Positions 26,757 through 34,518 of a stretch of DNA of 64,000 nt are shown here, piece by piece. The translations under genes were made by a program, and so were the position numbers. The notes beneath the pieces are model-generated. The model had not been told where the DNA came from. It saw only the letters and a program-made list of their open reading frames with translations, and ran no database searches. Each line of letters starts with the position of its first letter. Positions within the stretch are counted from its first letter, which is position 1. This DNA is from Halobellus ruber. GTDB lineage: Archaea > Halobacteriota > Halobacteria > Halobacteriales > Haloferacaceae. The stretch lies in assembly GCF_014212355.1 (NCBI RefSeq), contig NZ_JACKXD010000007.1, forward strand, positions 91,494-155,493, written 5' to 3'.

Positions 26757-26776
26757 GCCCCCGAGAGGGCGAGGGC
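26757..26776 (+). repeat. leader hairpin 14
   Basis: CTGTTTTTCGT, then stem GCCC/GGGC with loop ccgagagggcga; 30 bases before the GTG at 26807. Confidence 0.65.
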
Positions 26777-26806
26777 TCCTTCGAAAACTCTCAGAGGTGA
26801 CTTCCA

Positions 26807-27154
26807 GTGAGTCAACAACAGAGTCCCGACAACGTCTCGATCGACGAGATTCCGGTCGATATCGACAACACGCAATCAGCGGAGGTCGATTCCGCCGACG
26901 TCCCCGACGAAATCGAATCTATCACCCGTGGGCTCGCCGGCGAGCAGCCGCCGACGAATCCGCTCGTCGTGCTGAAAGCGGCCCGGTGGTGGTACATTCA
27001 CGGCAAGGGCGGCACGGATCCCGCCTTCCAGTGGGCCATCGAGTGGGCGCGTCATCTTGCGACCGACACGCCTAGTGACATCGAGCGGTTCGACGAGTTC
27101 CTCGAGTACCTCGTCTCGGTTGGCTTTGCGAACGAACGCCACGAACTCCGCTGA
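26807..27154 (+). CDS. small haloarchaeal accessory protein
   Basis: A 115-residue protein with GTG start, 30 bases after hairpin 14. The N-terminal 45 residues are acidic and disordered; the C-terminal part (NPLVVLKAARWWYIHGKGGTDPAFQWAIEWARHL) is a compact helical domain with conserved-looking Trp residues. No function recognised. It is followed by the next T-tract and hairpin, making it a single-gene unit. Confidence 0.65.
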   Translation: MSQQQSPDNVSIDEIPVDIDNTQSAEVDSADVPDEIESITRGLAGEQPPTNPLVVLKAARWWYIHGKGGTDPAFQWAIEWARHLATDTPSDIERFDEFLEYLVSVGFANERHELR

Positions 27155-27175
27155 CCGACAGAGCGGTTTTTTGAA

Positions 27176-27195
27176 CGCCCCTGAGGGGTGCGGCG
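27176..27195 (+). repeat. leader hairpin 15
   Basis: TTTTTT, then stem CGCC/GGCG with loop cctgaggggtgc; 46 bases before the ATG at 27242. Confidence 0.65.
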
Positions 27196-27241
27196 CGGTT
27201 TAAACAGACGCAGTCGCCGTGAACTCGATTCGGTGATCACG

Positions 27242-28161
27242 ATGTCTACGACCAGAGACTCGTCGGTCTCCTTCGACCAGACCGACACGCGATCAGACGA
27301 GATGAACAGTGGATCGACGAGCTCGTCGCCGGCGTCGACGACGCACAGGCCAGCGACGAGTTCCAGGAGTGGCTCGACGTCCAGAGTCGCTTCCACGACT
27401 ACTCCTACCGGAACACGCTCCTCATCAAGCGGCAGTGTCCCGAGGCGAGCCGGGTGGCGGGCTACCGGACGTGGCAGGAGGAGTTCGATCGGCACGTCCA
27501 GGAAGGGGAGTCGGCCATCTGGATCTGGGCGCCGATCATCACCACGCAGTGCCCGGAGTGCGAGAATTCGCCGAGCTACCACGAAGAGAGCGACTGTGGG
27601 TACGACGAGACGCCGCCCGAGAAGTGGTCAGAGGGCCTCGTCGGGTTCAAGCCTGCGCCGGTGTTCGACGTCTCTCAGACCGAGGGAGAACCACTTCCCG
27701 ACCTCGACACGGAAGCCACCGGAGACGCCGGCGACCTCGTTGCTCGGCTGATCGGGATTGCCGACGAACTTGGCGTGACGGTTCGGATCGTTCCCGACGA
27801 AGAGTGGACCCACGGCGAGGCGAAGGGCATCTGCGAGCAGCTGAGCCTCGTCGACGTCCAGCCGCTCGTCGAGGTTTGCGATCGGGAGAACGACGCCGAT
27901 CTCGCCCGGACGCTGATTCACGAGTACGCCCACGCCCTGCTCCACTTCGACGTCGACGACGACACAGAGCGGTCGAAGCGCGAAGTCGAGGCCGAAGCCG
28001 TCGCGTACGTCGTCGGGCGCTACTGCGGGCTGGACACCAGTGGGTCAGCGTTCTACCTCGCCGCGTGGGAGTCGGACGATCCCGAGATCGTTCGCGACCG
28101 TCTCGACCGGATCAGTTCCACAGCAGAAGAACTCATCGACGCTCTCGACAGCGCCGCTTAA
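27242..28161 (+). CDS. ArdC-type antirestriction protein (ssDNA-binding plus metallopeptidase), probable frameshift near the N terminus
   Basis: The protein has an ArdC-like ssDNA-binding domain (EFQEWLDVQSRFHDYSYRN, SRVAGYRTWQEEFDRHV, IWIWAPI) with a Cys insert (CPEC...C) and a C-terminal zinc peptidase with HEYAHALLHF (HExxH). ArdC proteins from plasmids protect incoming DNA from restriction. The N-terminal piece MSTTRDSSVSFDQTDTRSDEM is in one frame, and EQWIDELVAGVDDAQ onward in another, joined near 27303-27312. The first Met in the main frame is at 27454, which would remove part of the ssDNA-binding domain. A one-base error or mutation is likely. The stop overlaps inverted repeat C. Confidence 0.82.
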
Positions 28162-28198
28162 CCAACAAGAAGGGCCGTCAGCCTACTATGTTGGTTAA
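28158..28198. repeat. 41-bp inverted repeat C
   Basis: TTAACCAACA (28158-28167) and TGTTGGTTAA (28189-28198), pitch 31 bp. The TAA stop of the ArdC gene (28159-28161) lies inside the left arm; hairpin 16 follows the right arm. Confidence 0.9.
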
Positions 28199-28206
28199 GT
28201 CTTTCA

Positions 28207-28230
28207 GTGCCCGCAGAGGGGCGGAGGCAC
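28207..28230 (+). repeat. leader hairpin 16
   Basis: Stem GTGCC/GGCAC with loop cgcagaggggcgga, 9 bases after inverted repeat C and 19 before the ATG at 28250. Confidence 0.7.
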
Positions 28231-28249
28231 CCACCGGAGACCACGACCG

Positions 28250-29065
28250 ATGACCGATAGATACCTTTCCGCCGTTCTTGAGGAAGCAGAACAGATCGCA
28301 ACCCACCACGAACAGGTCGCCCAATCATCAGACCATCCGGAACACGAGTATCTCCGGTACGCCGTCCTTCGGCTGCTCGAAGACGAGGCTGACGACACAT
28401 CGGTGGAGGTACCGCAGATTGACGGCGTGACTGTCGGCTACGGAGAGGACAAGGCGATGTACGAGAGTTGGGATGACGACATCGAGTGGTGGGAGACGGT
28501 TTCGCCGCAGGCGGAGTGTACCCGTTTCCGGGTGTTCTACCCCGACGAGTACGACGCTGTTCCGCGGGTCATCGTCGACGTGATGGCAGTACTCGGGGCG
28601 TGGCGTGTCTGGACTGGGAGCGCTGCCGCCTGTGGCTCCTACGACCATCGCGAACGGCGGGAAGTACATTATCTGTGGCCGGAAGGCCATCCGGTTGAGG
28701 GCCTGCTTGCGAATCGGCTCCAGGATCCCGAAGCGGCGGTTGCCCCAGACGGCGGCCGCACCGGCGACGTACGCGATCGGATGGTCGTCACGGAGCACTC
28801 GCCCCAGCACAACGATCTCGAGCCGCGAACTCGACGCGCCATCGACGAAGCAATGGAAGTCTCGCTGCTCGAAAAAGGCGGCCGGTACGAGGTCCGATCG
28901 GCGTCAGGACACTGGTACGAAGTCGACGTGATCAGCGAATCGTGTACGTGTCCAGACTGGCGGAAGCGTACGCCCAAGGGCGGCTGTAAACATCTCCGAC
29001 GAGTCGATCAGGAGATCAAGCAGGGGCGGGTCCCACGACCTGATGGGCGTCTCCCCCCGAACTAG
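28250..29065 (+). CDS. SWIM zinc-finger protein
   Basis: A 271-residue protein whose C terminus has a SWIM zinc finger: SCTCPDWRKR...GGCKHLRRV (CxC...CxH, about 233-258), preceded by a strand pair YEVRSASGHWYEVDV. SWIM fingers bind DNA or proteins and occur in transposase, recombination and helicase partners. The first about 200 residues are an unassigned domain with many Trp and Tyr. It is a single-gene unit led by inverted repeat C and hairpin 16. Confidence 0.78.
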   Translation: MTDRYLSAVLEEAEQIATHHEQVAQSSDHPEHEYLRYAVLRLLEDEADDTSVEVPQIDGVTVGYGEDKAMYESWDDDIEWWETVSPQAECTRFRVFYPDEYDAVPRVIVDVMAVLGAWRVWTGSAAACGSYDHRERREVHYLWPEGHPVEGLLANRLQDPEAAVAPDGGRTGDVRDRMVVTEHSPQHNDLEPRTRRAIDEAMEVSLLEKGGRYEVRSASGHWYEVDVISESCTCPDWRKRTPKGGCKHLRRVDQEIKQGRVPRPDGRLPPN

Positions 29066-29184
29066 TAGAATCATCCAGAGTCCGAGAATGCTCGAAGGGC
29101 TGTAACATCAGACGAAAGTTATTGATGAAGAGTTTCGAGTAGTGTTACTGCTGCTGGAGGACATTGTGAGTGGTTGGTTTCGGT

Positions 29185-29225
29185 TTAACCAACAAAACTA
29201 TGCTTCGTGCCTCTGTGTTGGTTAA
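29185..29225. repeat. 41-bp inverted repeat D
   Basis: TTAACCAACA (29185-29194) and TGTTGGTTAA (29216-29225), pitch 31 bp. The ATG of the next gene (29239) is 13 bases after the right arm, with no hairpin between. Confidence 0.9.
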
Positions 29226-29238
29226 TACAGATTGGCCT

Positions 29239-29562
29239 ATGTCCTACGAGCCACCGACGCCCCCAGCGGACCTCCCCACAGATGCCATCGACACACTCGA
29301 CGACTACTCGCCCGAGCTGCTCCGAGACGTTGCACACTATGCCGAGGAACTCGCTGAATACCGTGAGCGTGAAGATCGCCTTGCCGAAGCGGACGAAGAA
29401 GACGAAATCGACGAACGCCCCGACGATCTTCCCGATGACATCCCCTCGAAAGCGACGATCACGATCAAGGAGATCAACGACAACCGCTACTACTACTGGC
29501 AGTGGCGGGATGGAGAAAAAATTCGATCTAAATATAAAGGTCCCGTCAATCCCGACGAGTAG
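29239..29562 (+). CDS. small acidic protein with C-terminal beta domain
   Basis: A 107-residue protein. The N-terminal part is Pro/Asp-rich and helical (SPELLRDVAHYAEELAEYR), and the C terminus is a basic strand motif TIKEINDNRYYYWQWRDGEKIRSKYKG, as in small DNA-interacting proteins of haloarchaeal plasmids. It is the last gene of the array. Inverted repeat D sits where its promoter or operator would be. Confidence 0.7.
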   Translation: MSYEPPTPPADLPTDAIDTLDDYSPELLRDVAHYAEELAEYREREDRLAEADEEDEIDERPDDLPDDIPSKATITIKEINDNRYYYWQWRDGEKIRSKYKGPVNPDE

Positions 29563-29634
29563 AGGAAATCGAAGTCCGTTCGAATGACCTGTTTTCGGGA
29601 TGATACCCCATCTGCGAAGTGAAAGACGGGAGGG

Positions 29635-30041
29635 TCAGCCCTCGGGTCGGGGAGCGGTTTCGTAGCGTATGTTGTCGTCGGTCTTCTTCACTCGGTCGGA
29701 GTTCTCTCGGAGTGTGTCTTGCGCTCGGAGTGGCTTGTGCTCCTCGAGGAACTGCCGACCACTCTCACTGATACCGTAGAACTTGTACGGCAGGTCGTTC
29801 TGCCGACGGTCCTCCGGCAGGACCACCTCCTCGACGATGCGGACGTTGACGAGCGGCTGGAGGTGCTGACGAATCGTCGTCTGGCTCTTGTTCAGGTTGA
29901 CGTAGTCGAGTCACATTAGTGTCGACAGTTCCGATGGATGCCTGAGGATATCCTGGAGGAGCGAGAAGCGCGTCTCCTGGGTGACGACGTTGAGCCGCTC
30001 CCGAACGGACTCTAGGTCGCCGGGCGTGTGGTCGGAGTAAT
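29635..30041 (-). pseudogene. winged-helix (ArsR-type) regulator, broken
   Basis: In the minus frame: SDHTPGDLESVRERLNVVTQETRFSLLQDIL, then LSTLM, TGA (about 29912-29914), then LDYVNLNKSQTTIRQHLQPLVNVRIVEEV, VVLPEDRRQNDLPYKFYGISESGRQFLEEH. This is a winged-helix regulator of a very common haloarchaeal type. It has an in-frame stop and no start codon: the expected start reads TGA ACC. Its 5' end borders the origin repeats. Confidence 0.7.
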
Positions 30042-30057
30042 AGGTTCAGGAGACGCG

Positions 30058-30074
30058 CCTCTATCGACTTGTTC
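30058..30074 (-). repeat. origin repeat, degenerate
   Basis: cctctatcgacttgttc, the reverse of GAACAAGTCGATAGAGG. Confidence 0.6.
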
Positions 30075-30100
30075 AACAAAGCTACCTGCATACAGGGAGT

Positions 30101-30120
30101 CACCTTTATCGATTTGTTCA
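30101..30120 (-). repeat. origin repeat
   Basis: cacctttatcgatttgttca, reverse orientation, one change in the G-run. Confidence 0.7.
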
Positions 30121-30245
30121 GCGTGAAGTCGTCCACGGAAGACCAGTATCGAGCCAGTAGATCGAAAATGCCGAAATTGGTAAAGAGGTGGCTATAGACG
30201 TGGTCGGCCGCATCCATCGTGACCGTGTCGGTAGAACCACACACC

Positions 30246-30264
30246 CACCCCTATCGATTTGTTC
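30246..30264 (-). repeat. origin repeat, perfect
   Basis: CACCCCTATCGATTTGTTC, the exact reverse complement of the consensus. Confidence 0.85.
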
Positions 30265-30401
30265 TGGCGAGAAAGGACGGGGAGGGGAGAGTTGATCGTG
30301 AGGAACTCACGTAGATATGGCACATCAGGATGAAGTTCTTCGACAGAACCGGTCTTTATTACCTCGGTGCCTACCATATTTGGCATACGGGAAGAGTATG
30401 A

Positions 30402-30419
30402 GACAAATCGATAGGGGTG
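30402..30419 (+). repeat. origin repeat
   Basis: GACAAATCGATAGGGGTG, forward orientation. Confidence 0.85.
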
Positions 30420-30570
30420 TGTAGAGTGGATAGCTTGGGAAACAGCGAGAACAACAAGGCACCTCGCTATGGTACCACCAGGTTCCCTGAGTCCGGTCTC
30501 CGTCCCCTGATTTCTCGATTATTAATTAGGTATCTGATTAGGTGAGAAACGAAGTGAAGGAATGCAGTTA

Positions 30571-30589
30571 GAACAAATCGATAGAGGTG
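30571..30589 (+). repeat. origin repeat
   Basis: GAACAAATCGATAGAGGTG, one change. Confidence 0.8.
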
Positions 30590-30731
30590 TGTTCTACTAA
30601 TCAGCTAGTAGCTAGAACTAGAAAGAAGAGAAAGGAAGGGTGTATGCAGTTCCCGGCTCCGTACTAATCGTGTGGTAGAGACAGCGTTAGTCCGTTCGAA
30701 GTTCTCTCACTCTTCCCCTCCTTTGTAATTA

Positions 30732-30750
30732 GAACAAATCGATAGGGGTG
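30732..30750 (+). repeat. origin repeat, perfect
   Basis: GAACAAATCGATAGGGGTG. Confidence 0.85.
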
Positions 30751-30798
30751 AGAGGGTGTTCGGGAGTTCTTCTGGATCAATCGAGACAAAGGGTCCAT

Positions 30799-30817
30799 AA
30801 CAAATCGTCGGAGGTTG
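30799..30817 (+). repeat. origin repeat, degenerate
   Basis: aacaaatcgtcggaggttg; several changes. A further weak copy (aaatcgacagggg) lies near 30877. Confidence 0.5.
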
Positions 30818-30924
30818 CGGAGGACAACGGAGTAACCCTCTGATATCTTGGTTCTGAACGTTATATTGGTAGAAAAGAAATCGACAGGGGAATCTTTTAG
30901 TATTGTGACAAGGTGGGATCTGAT

Positions 30925-32250
30925 ATGCCCACGGATCCTGGCTCCGAGGAGATCACCGATTCCACGGGTTCTATCAAAGATCTCATTCTCGAACAGGAAG
31001 AGGCCGCGAGTCTCATCAAGAACCGGTCACTCCTTGAACCGAACGAGATCGTCGACGAAGAACGTATCGTCGGTCGTGACACGCAGCTCACCGATATTAC
31101 TCAACACCTCCGCGTCGCAATAAGTAACGAACGACCGCCGAATCTTCTCCTCTATGGCCCTTCTGGGACCGGGAAATCTCTTATCATCAACGCCGTCTGT
31201 CAGAACATCGTCGAACTCTGCGAAAACCGCGATATTCGGTTCGGCGTCATCCAAATGAACTGCCAGAACGTGGGAACCCTCGGCGCAGCTGTCTACGAAC
31301 TTGCGCGAAAGGTGGCGAACGACATCGGAACGACTGTCGACGTCCCGGAACACGGGGTTCCAAACAAGAAAAAATGGCGCGAACTCTACCGTCTGATCAA
31401 CGACCACTACGATACAGTCGTATTCATTCTCGATGAACTCGACATGCTCGTCGGTCGTCGGGATAAGGACGAGCCAGCCTTCTCTCGCCTTCTCTATCAA
31501 CTCTCTCGTGCTGGAAGCACCGACGAGATTACGGCTCAGGTCTCCGTGACTGCGATCACGAACGACACGAAGATGATGGAGAGTGTGGGGAGCCGGGCTC
31601 TCAGTTCATTCACTCCCGAAGACGTTCATTTTAGTGACTATGATGCCAACCAACTCCGGGAAATCCTTCGGGCTCGGGAGGACGCTTTCCACGAGGATGC
31701 ACTCAGCGATGATGTCATCCCGCTCGCAGCAGCATTCGCCGCCCAAACTAATGGGGACGCGAGGAAGGCGATCGACCTGATGCGAACAGCAGGCTCGATT
31801 GCAGAAAAAACAGGTGCGGACGAAGTCCGTGAGGAGCACGTTCGAGAGGCTCAAGATAAGGTTGAGAAGAACCGCGTGTTGGAGGTGACGCGTGGGATTA
31901 GTACGCAGAAGAAGCTCTGTCTGTTCGCGACCGCAGCTGTGGCCCGTGAGGCCGGAACTGGTGCAGCAAAGAGCCCGATTGGATACCGGGTGTATCAGTA
32001 CCTGACGGGTACTCTGGATTCGGATCAGTACCACCAGGAGACGTACGTGAACAAGATGAAAGAACTCACGACGTATTCGTTGGTTGAGACAGAGCGGAAG
32101 AGTCAGGGACCACACTCGGGCAGCTACCTCGAGTTCACGTTTGGTGAGAACCCGGAAACTATCATCGAGACGCTTCGAGAGGATTCACGACTTGACGATG
32201 TCCACGGGGACGAACTCCGCACCGTCGTGAACGCACAACTCAATCAGTAG
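30925..32250 (+). CDS. orc1/cdc6: Orc1/Cdc6 replication initiator
   Basis: A 441-residue archaeal initiator. The AAA+ domain (about 50-300) has Walker A YGPSGTGKSL and Walker B VVFILDELDMLV, sensor region SVTAITND; the C-terminal winged helix (about 330-441) binds origin repeats. It would recognise the flanking GAACAAATCGATAGGGGTG repeats and load the MCM helicase. A GTG 12 bases upstream (30913) is the alternative start. Repeats on both sides make this a cognate initiator-origin pair, meaning the replicon can start its own replication. Confidence 0.93.
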   Translation: MPTDPGSEEITDSTGSIKDLILEQEEAASLIKNRSLLEPNEIVDEERIVGRDTQLTDITQHLRVAISNERPPNLLLYGPSGTGKSLIINAVCQNIVELCENRDIRFGVIQMNCQNVGTLGAAVYELARKVANDIGTTVDVPEHGVPNKKKWRELYRLINDHYDTVVFILDELDMLVGRRDKDEPAFSRLLYQLSRAGSTDEITAQVSVTAITNDTKMMESVGSRALSSFTPEDVHFSDYDANQLREILRAREDAFHEDALSDDVIPLAAAFAAQTNGDARKAIDLMRTAGSIAEKTGADEVREEHVREAQDKVEKNRVLEVTRGISTQKKLCLFATAAVAREAGTGAAKSPIGYRVYQYLTGTLDSDQYHQETYVNKMKELTTYSLVETERKSQGPHSGSYLEFTFGENPETIIETLREDSRLDDVHGDELRTVVNAQLNQ

Positions 32251-32260
32251 GTCGTTGCTT

Positions 32261-32279
32261 GAACAAGTCGATAGGGGTG
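32261..32279 (+). repeat. origin repeat downstream of orc1
   Basis: GAACAAGTCGATAGGGGTG, one change, 10 bases after the orc1 stop. Confidence 0.8.
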
Positions 32280-32552
32280 AGGGTGTTATCGATGGCTCAG
32301 TTCTATCGGTAACTCAGCTTTTCGTATTTGAGAGCTAACATATTTCGAGGGAGGAGAGACACACGAAGCGGTCTACTGACGCCTCATTTGGGAACGACCG
32401 TATCACGAGTTGCGCTTGCTTGGGTCAGGTTGCTATCGCCCCCCGAATTGTGGCCGACACTACGCGGTCAATCTTACTACAGTTCGTTTCCGGTTGGTTG
32501 CCATCGTGTGGTTCATTTCATCTAACCAACGTTCGAAACTGAGTTGATAATA

Positions 32553-32572
32553 GAAACAAATCGATAGGGGTG
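32553..32572 (+). repeat. origin repeat downstream of orc1
   Basis: GAAACAAATCGATAGGGGTG, one extra A. Confidence 0.8.
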
Positions 32573-32600
32573 GGTCTACAGAGTGTGGTGGTTAGTCACA

Positions 32601-32619
32601 CAACAAATCGATAGGGGCG
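32601..32619 (+). repeat. origin repeat downstream of orc1
   Basis: CAACAAATCGATAGGGGCG, 29 bases from the previous copy. Confidence 0.75.
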
Positions 32620-32746
32620 ACTGTTCAGCAGTTCGGGTCACTGATATTCCAGATGTCGTTGATACTTCTGGGATCCTCCGACTGGTCGATCTCGCCGAGG
32701 ATGCCAGCGGTTCGCGGGCCGTCGTTGGAGTCTGTCGACGGGTTCG

Positions 32747-33190
32747 TCATATAATCTCAACTACCGGTGGATGCCGATGGCCGCGGCGAGAGCGTTGAGA
32801 ACCTGACAGAGAGTGTAGAACCCGGGTGTAGTTGCGCCAATAGCCGGCGTATGTGGTCTCGATATTGAGGAGCTCTTCGCGGAACCGTTTAGTGACGAGC
32901 TTCGAGATGTAGGTCTTGCCGATGCCGCTGGGTTCGGTGACGATGGCCGTGTCGGCGGATTCCCTGTTCGTAATGAGCTCAAGCACGCTGGAAAGATGTT
33001 TGACTTGCGTCGCGATGCTCTACTTCCACAAACACCGGCACGTACGCCGCCACGGAAACGCAGTTCACCACATCGAACTGTGGCGGATGGGAGATCCCGG
33101 CTGAGGTCCGTCGCCGGCTCGTACCGTACAACACGATTCGCCTCACTGACGGCGAACCGGATCTGCTCGATATTGGAGTGTCTGCCGTAG
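32747..33190 (-). pseudogene. second Orc1/Cdc6-like remnant
   Basis: A minus-strand frame has LELITNRESADTAIVTEPSGIGKTYISKLV, a Walker A with Pro-Ser for the usual Pro-Ala, then FREELLNIETTYAGYWRNYTR, matching the post-Walker segment of haloarchaeal Orc1/Cdc6 proteins, and then degrades. Upstream residues (NIEQIRFAVSEANRVVRYEP) are in a different frame. No intact start, Walker B or wHTH. With the remnant at 10981-11628 it shows repeated initiator loss. Confidence 0.6.
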
Positions 33191-33248
33191 AATATTTGAT
33201 ATAGAACCAGACGCGTATACTTATGAGCGACGCCGTTTATTAGCCTGT

Positions 33249-33566
33249 ATGCCAGCGAGTGAGACTGACGCACTCGACTATTATCCGCCTGGGTGGACGG
33301 AGCATATTCACGATGAGTACTATATCGAGTGGGTGTACGGGGATGATGAAACCATTCTCGTCCGACTTGACGGAACGATGGGTGAAGATGATTACTCAGT
33401 AACTCCAATTACCGGGGTGAATACTGACGACGAGGAATTCGTAACAAGGCCTATCGAAAGGCTCTCACGAGAGGAAGCATTTGAAGTCGCAGCGACCCTC
33501 ATTTATGCGATGAATGGTACGGCAGGCCGGTTAGCAGGTGAAAGCGAATTTACTGGGGACCGATGA
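33249..33566 (+). CDS. hypothetical protein coupled to the 33563 gene
   Basis: A 105-residue acidic protein (LDYYPPGWTEHIHDEYYIEWVYGDDETILVR) with a beta-rich first half and a helical end (EEAFEVAATLIYAMNGTAGRL). Its stop overlaps the next ATG (ATGA), so both are translated together. The pair may act as a unit, for example toxin-antitoxin-like or immunity-like, but no motif supports that directly. Confidence 0.68.
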   Translation: MPASETDALDYYPPGWTEHIHDEYYIEWVYGDDETILVRLDGTMGEDDYSVTPITGVNTDDEEFVTRPIERLSREEAFEVAATLIYAMNGTAGRLAGESEFTGDR

Positions 33567-33835
33567 GTCGGCAGCACTTTGAGTCCGAATCCGACCTCAG
33601 AGACTTCGTTACCGATGTCGCTGACGAGTACCGCGCCGATGCTGACGAGTGGAGCACATACGAAGCCGCCACCGCACTCTACGAGAACCACGACCTCTGC
33701 TCGTGGAGCATCACCACACACCTCGAATCTAATGTCCCGTACGACGAACTCTCCGGCCCCGACCCGCGGGATATGCTCGTCCACGAAGCCTATCTATGTC
33801 TTGAAGAGCTGTTGACGGAAATTTACGACGAGTAG
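33563..33835 (+). CDS. small acidic protein, paralogue of the gene at 25915
   Basis: A 90-residue protein closely matching 25915-26187 (shared VADEYRADADEW, TYEAATALY, ESNVPYDELSGPDPRDML). This GC-rich copy is coupled to the upstream 105-residue gene. Its 3' end overlaps the convergent queC gene by 13 bases. Function unknown. Confidence 0.72.
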   Translation: MSRQHFESESDLRDFVTDVADEYRADADEWSTYEAATALYENHDLCSWSITTHLESNVPYDELSGPDPRDMLVHEAYLCLEELLTEIYDE

Positions 33836-34518
33836 GTCGGTCGCTCGGCGTAGTCTATCGGATCGCTTGATCCGGCGTTTCGGAAGGCTTCTAGCCGGAA
33901 CGCACAGGCATCACACGTCCCACACGCGGGCGCTTCGTCTTGGTAACACGACCAGGTTATCTCGTAGGGCACATCCAGTTCAAGTCCGCGCTCAGCGATC
34001 TCTGTTTTCGACCACTCGACGAACGGTGCGAGCAATTCGATTTCCGTTTCTGGTTTCGTTCCAACATCGATCACTTGTTGGAACGCCTCGAAAAACGCCG
34101 GGCGGCAATCCGGGTACCCGGAGAAATCTTCTGAATGCGCGCCGATGAAGACGGCCGAACAGTCGTTCGCTTCGGCGTAGGAGACGGCCATCGACAATAG
34201 GTTCGCATTCCGGAATGGCACGTACGACGCCGGGATCTCATCACTGTCCAGGTCTGCCTCTTCCACGTCAATTTCTTCGTCAGTCAGACTCGATGCGCCG
34301 ATCGCAGCGAGATGCTCTGTTTCGATATGTAGGAAATCAGCCGCTCCGACTTCCTCAGCCAACGACTTCGCACACTCATACTCCTTGATCTCCGTCTGCT
34401 GCCCGTACGACGTGTGCAGGAAGTACGGCTCATACCCTCGTTCCATCGCCTCGTATACCGCTGTCGCACTATCCATCCCGCCGGACACCAGAATCACCGC
34501 GCGTTTCTCGTTACTCAT
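33823..34518 (-). CDS. queC: 7-cyano-7-deazaguanine (preQ0) synthase QueC
   Basis: A 231-residue PP-loop ATPase that converts 7-carboxy-7-deazaguanine to preQ0. The SGGMDSAT loop is at the N terminus, and the C-terminal zinc site is CYQDEAPACGTCDAC. Met at 34518 overlaps the folE stop; a Met 9 bases further up is possible. It is the last gene of the queD-queE-folE-queC operon. PreQ0 feeds archaeosine in tRNA and, in some systems, 7-deazaguanine bases in DNA; the transglycosylases 24-28 kb away make the second use likely here. Confidence 0.93.
   Translation of the reverse strand: MSNEKRAVILVSGGMDSATAVYEAMERGYEPYFLHTSYGQQTEIKEYECAKSLAEEVGAADFLHIETEHLAAIGASSLTDEEIDVEEADLDSDEIPASYVPFRNANLLSMAVSYAEANDCSAVFIGAHSEDFSGYPDCRPAFFEAFQQVIDVGTKPETEIELLAPFVEWSKTEIAERGLELDVPYEITWSCYQDEAPACGTCDACAFRLEAFRNAGSSDPIDYAERPTYSS

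Larger units (their letters stand above)
30058..30900. other. replication origin with inverted origin-recognition repeats
   Basis: Three repeats in one orientation (30058-30074, 30101-30120, 30246-30264) face four in the other (30402-30419, 30571-30589, 30732-30750, 30799-30817), ahead of an Orc1/Cdc6 gene. Consensus GAACAAATCGATAGGGGTG with a G-run, as in haloarchaeal ORB elements. An AT-rich stretch near 30508-30545 could be the unwinding element. No gene is supported between the repeats. Confidence 0.85.
32251..33248. other. spacer with downstream origin repeats and initiator debris
   Basis: Besides three origin repeats (32261, 32553, 32601) and an Orc1/Cdc6 remnant (32747-33190) I see no intact gene. 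A half-site like the array inverted repeats, CTAACCAACG, occurs at 32522-32531. Confidence 0.5.

Noticed and set aside
27309..28253. 314-residue Arg-rich frame over the ArdC gene
   Set aside because: The composition (Arg/Ser/Gly-rich, no hydrophobic core) is a shifted reading of the real gene.
16454..29225. 41-bp repeats as Xer/dif sites or integron attC sites
   Set aside because: dif arms are separated by about 6 bp and attC sites have imperfect arms with an unpaired base; these have identical arms and a 21-bp spacer. Recombination by another enzyme is still open.
32328..32525. 65-residue ORF after orc1
   Set aside because: No motif, no promoter and composition unlike neighbours; it lies between origin repeats.
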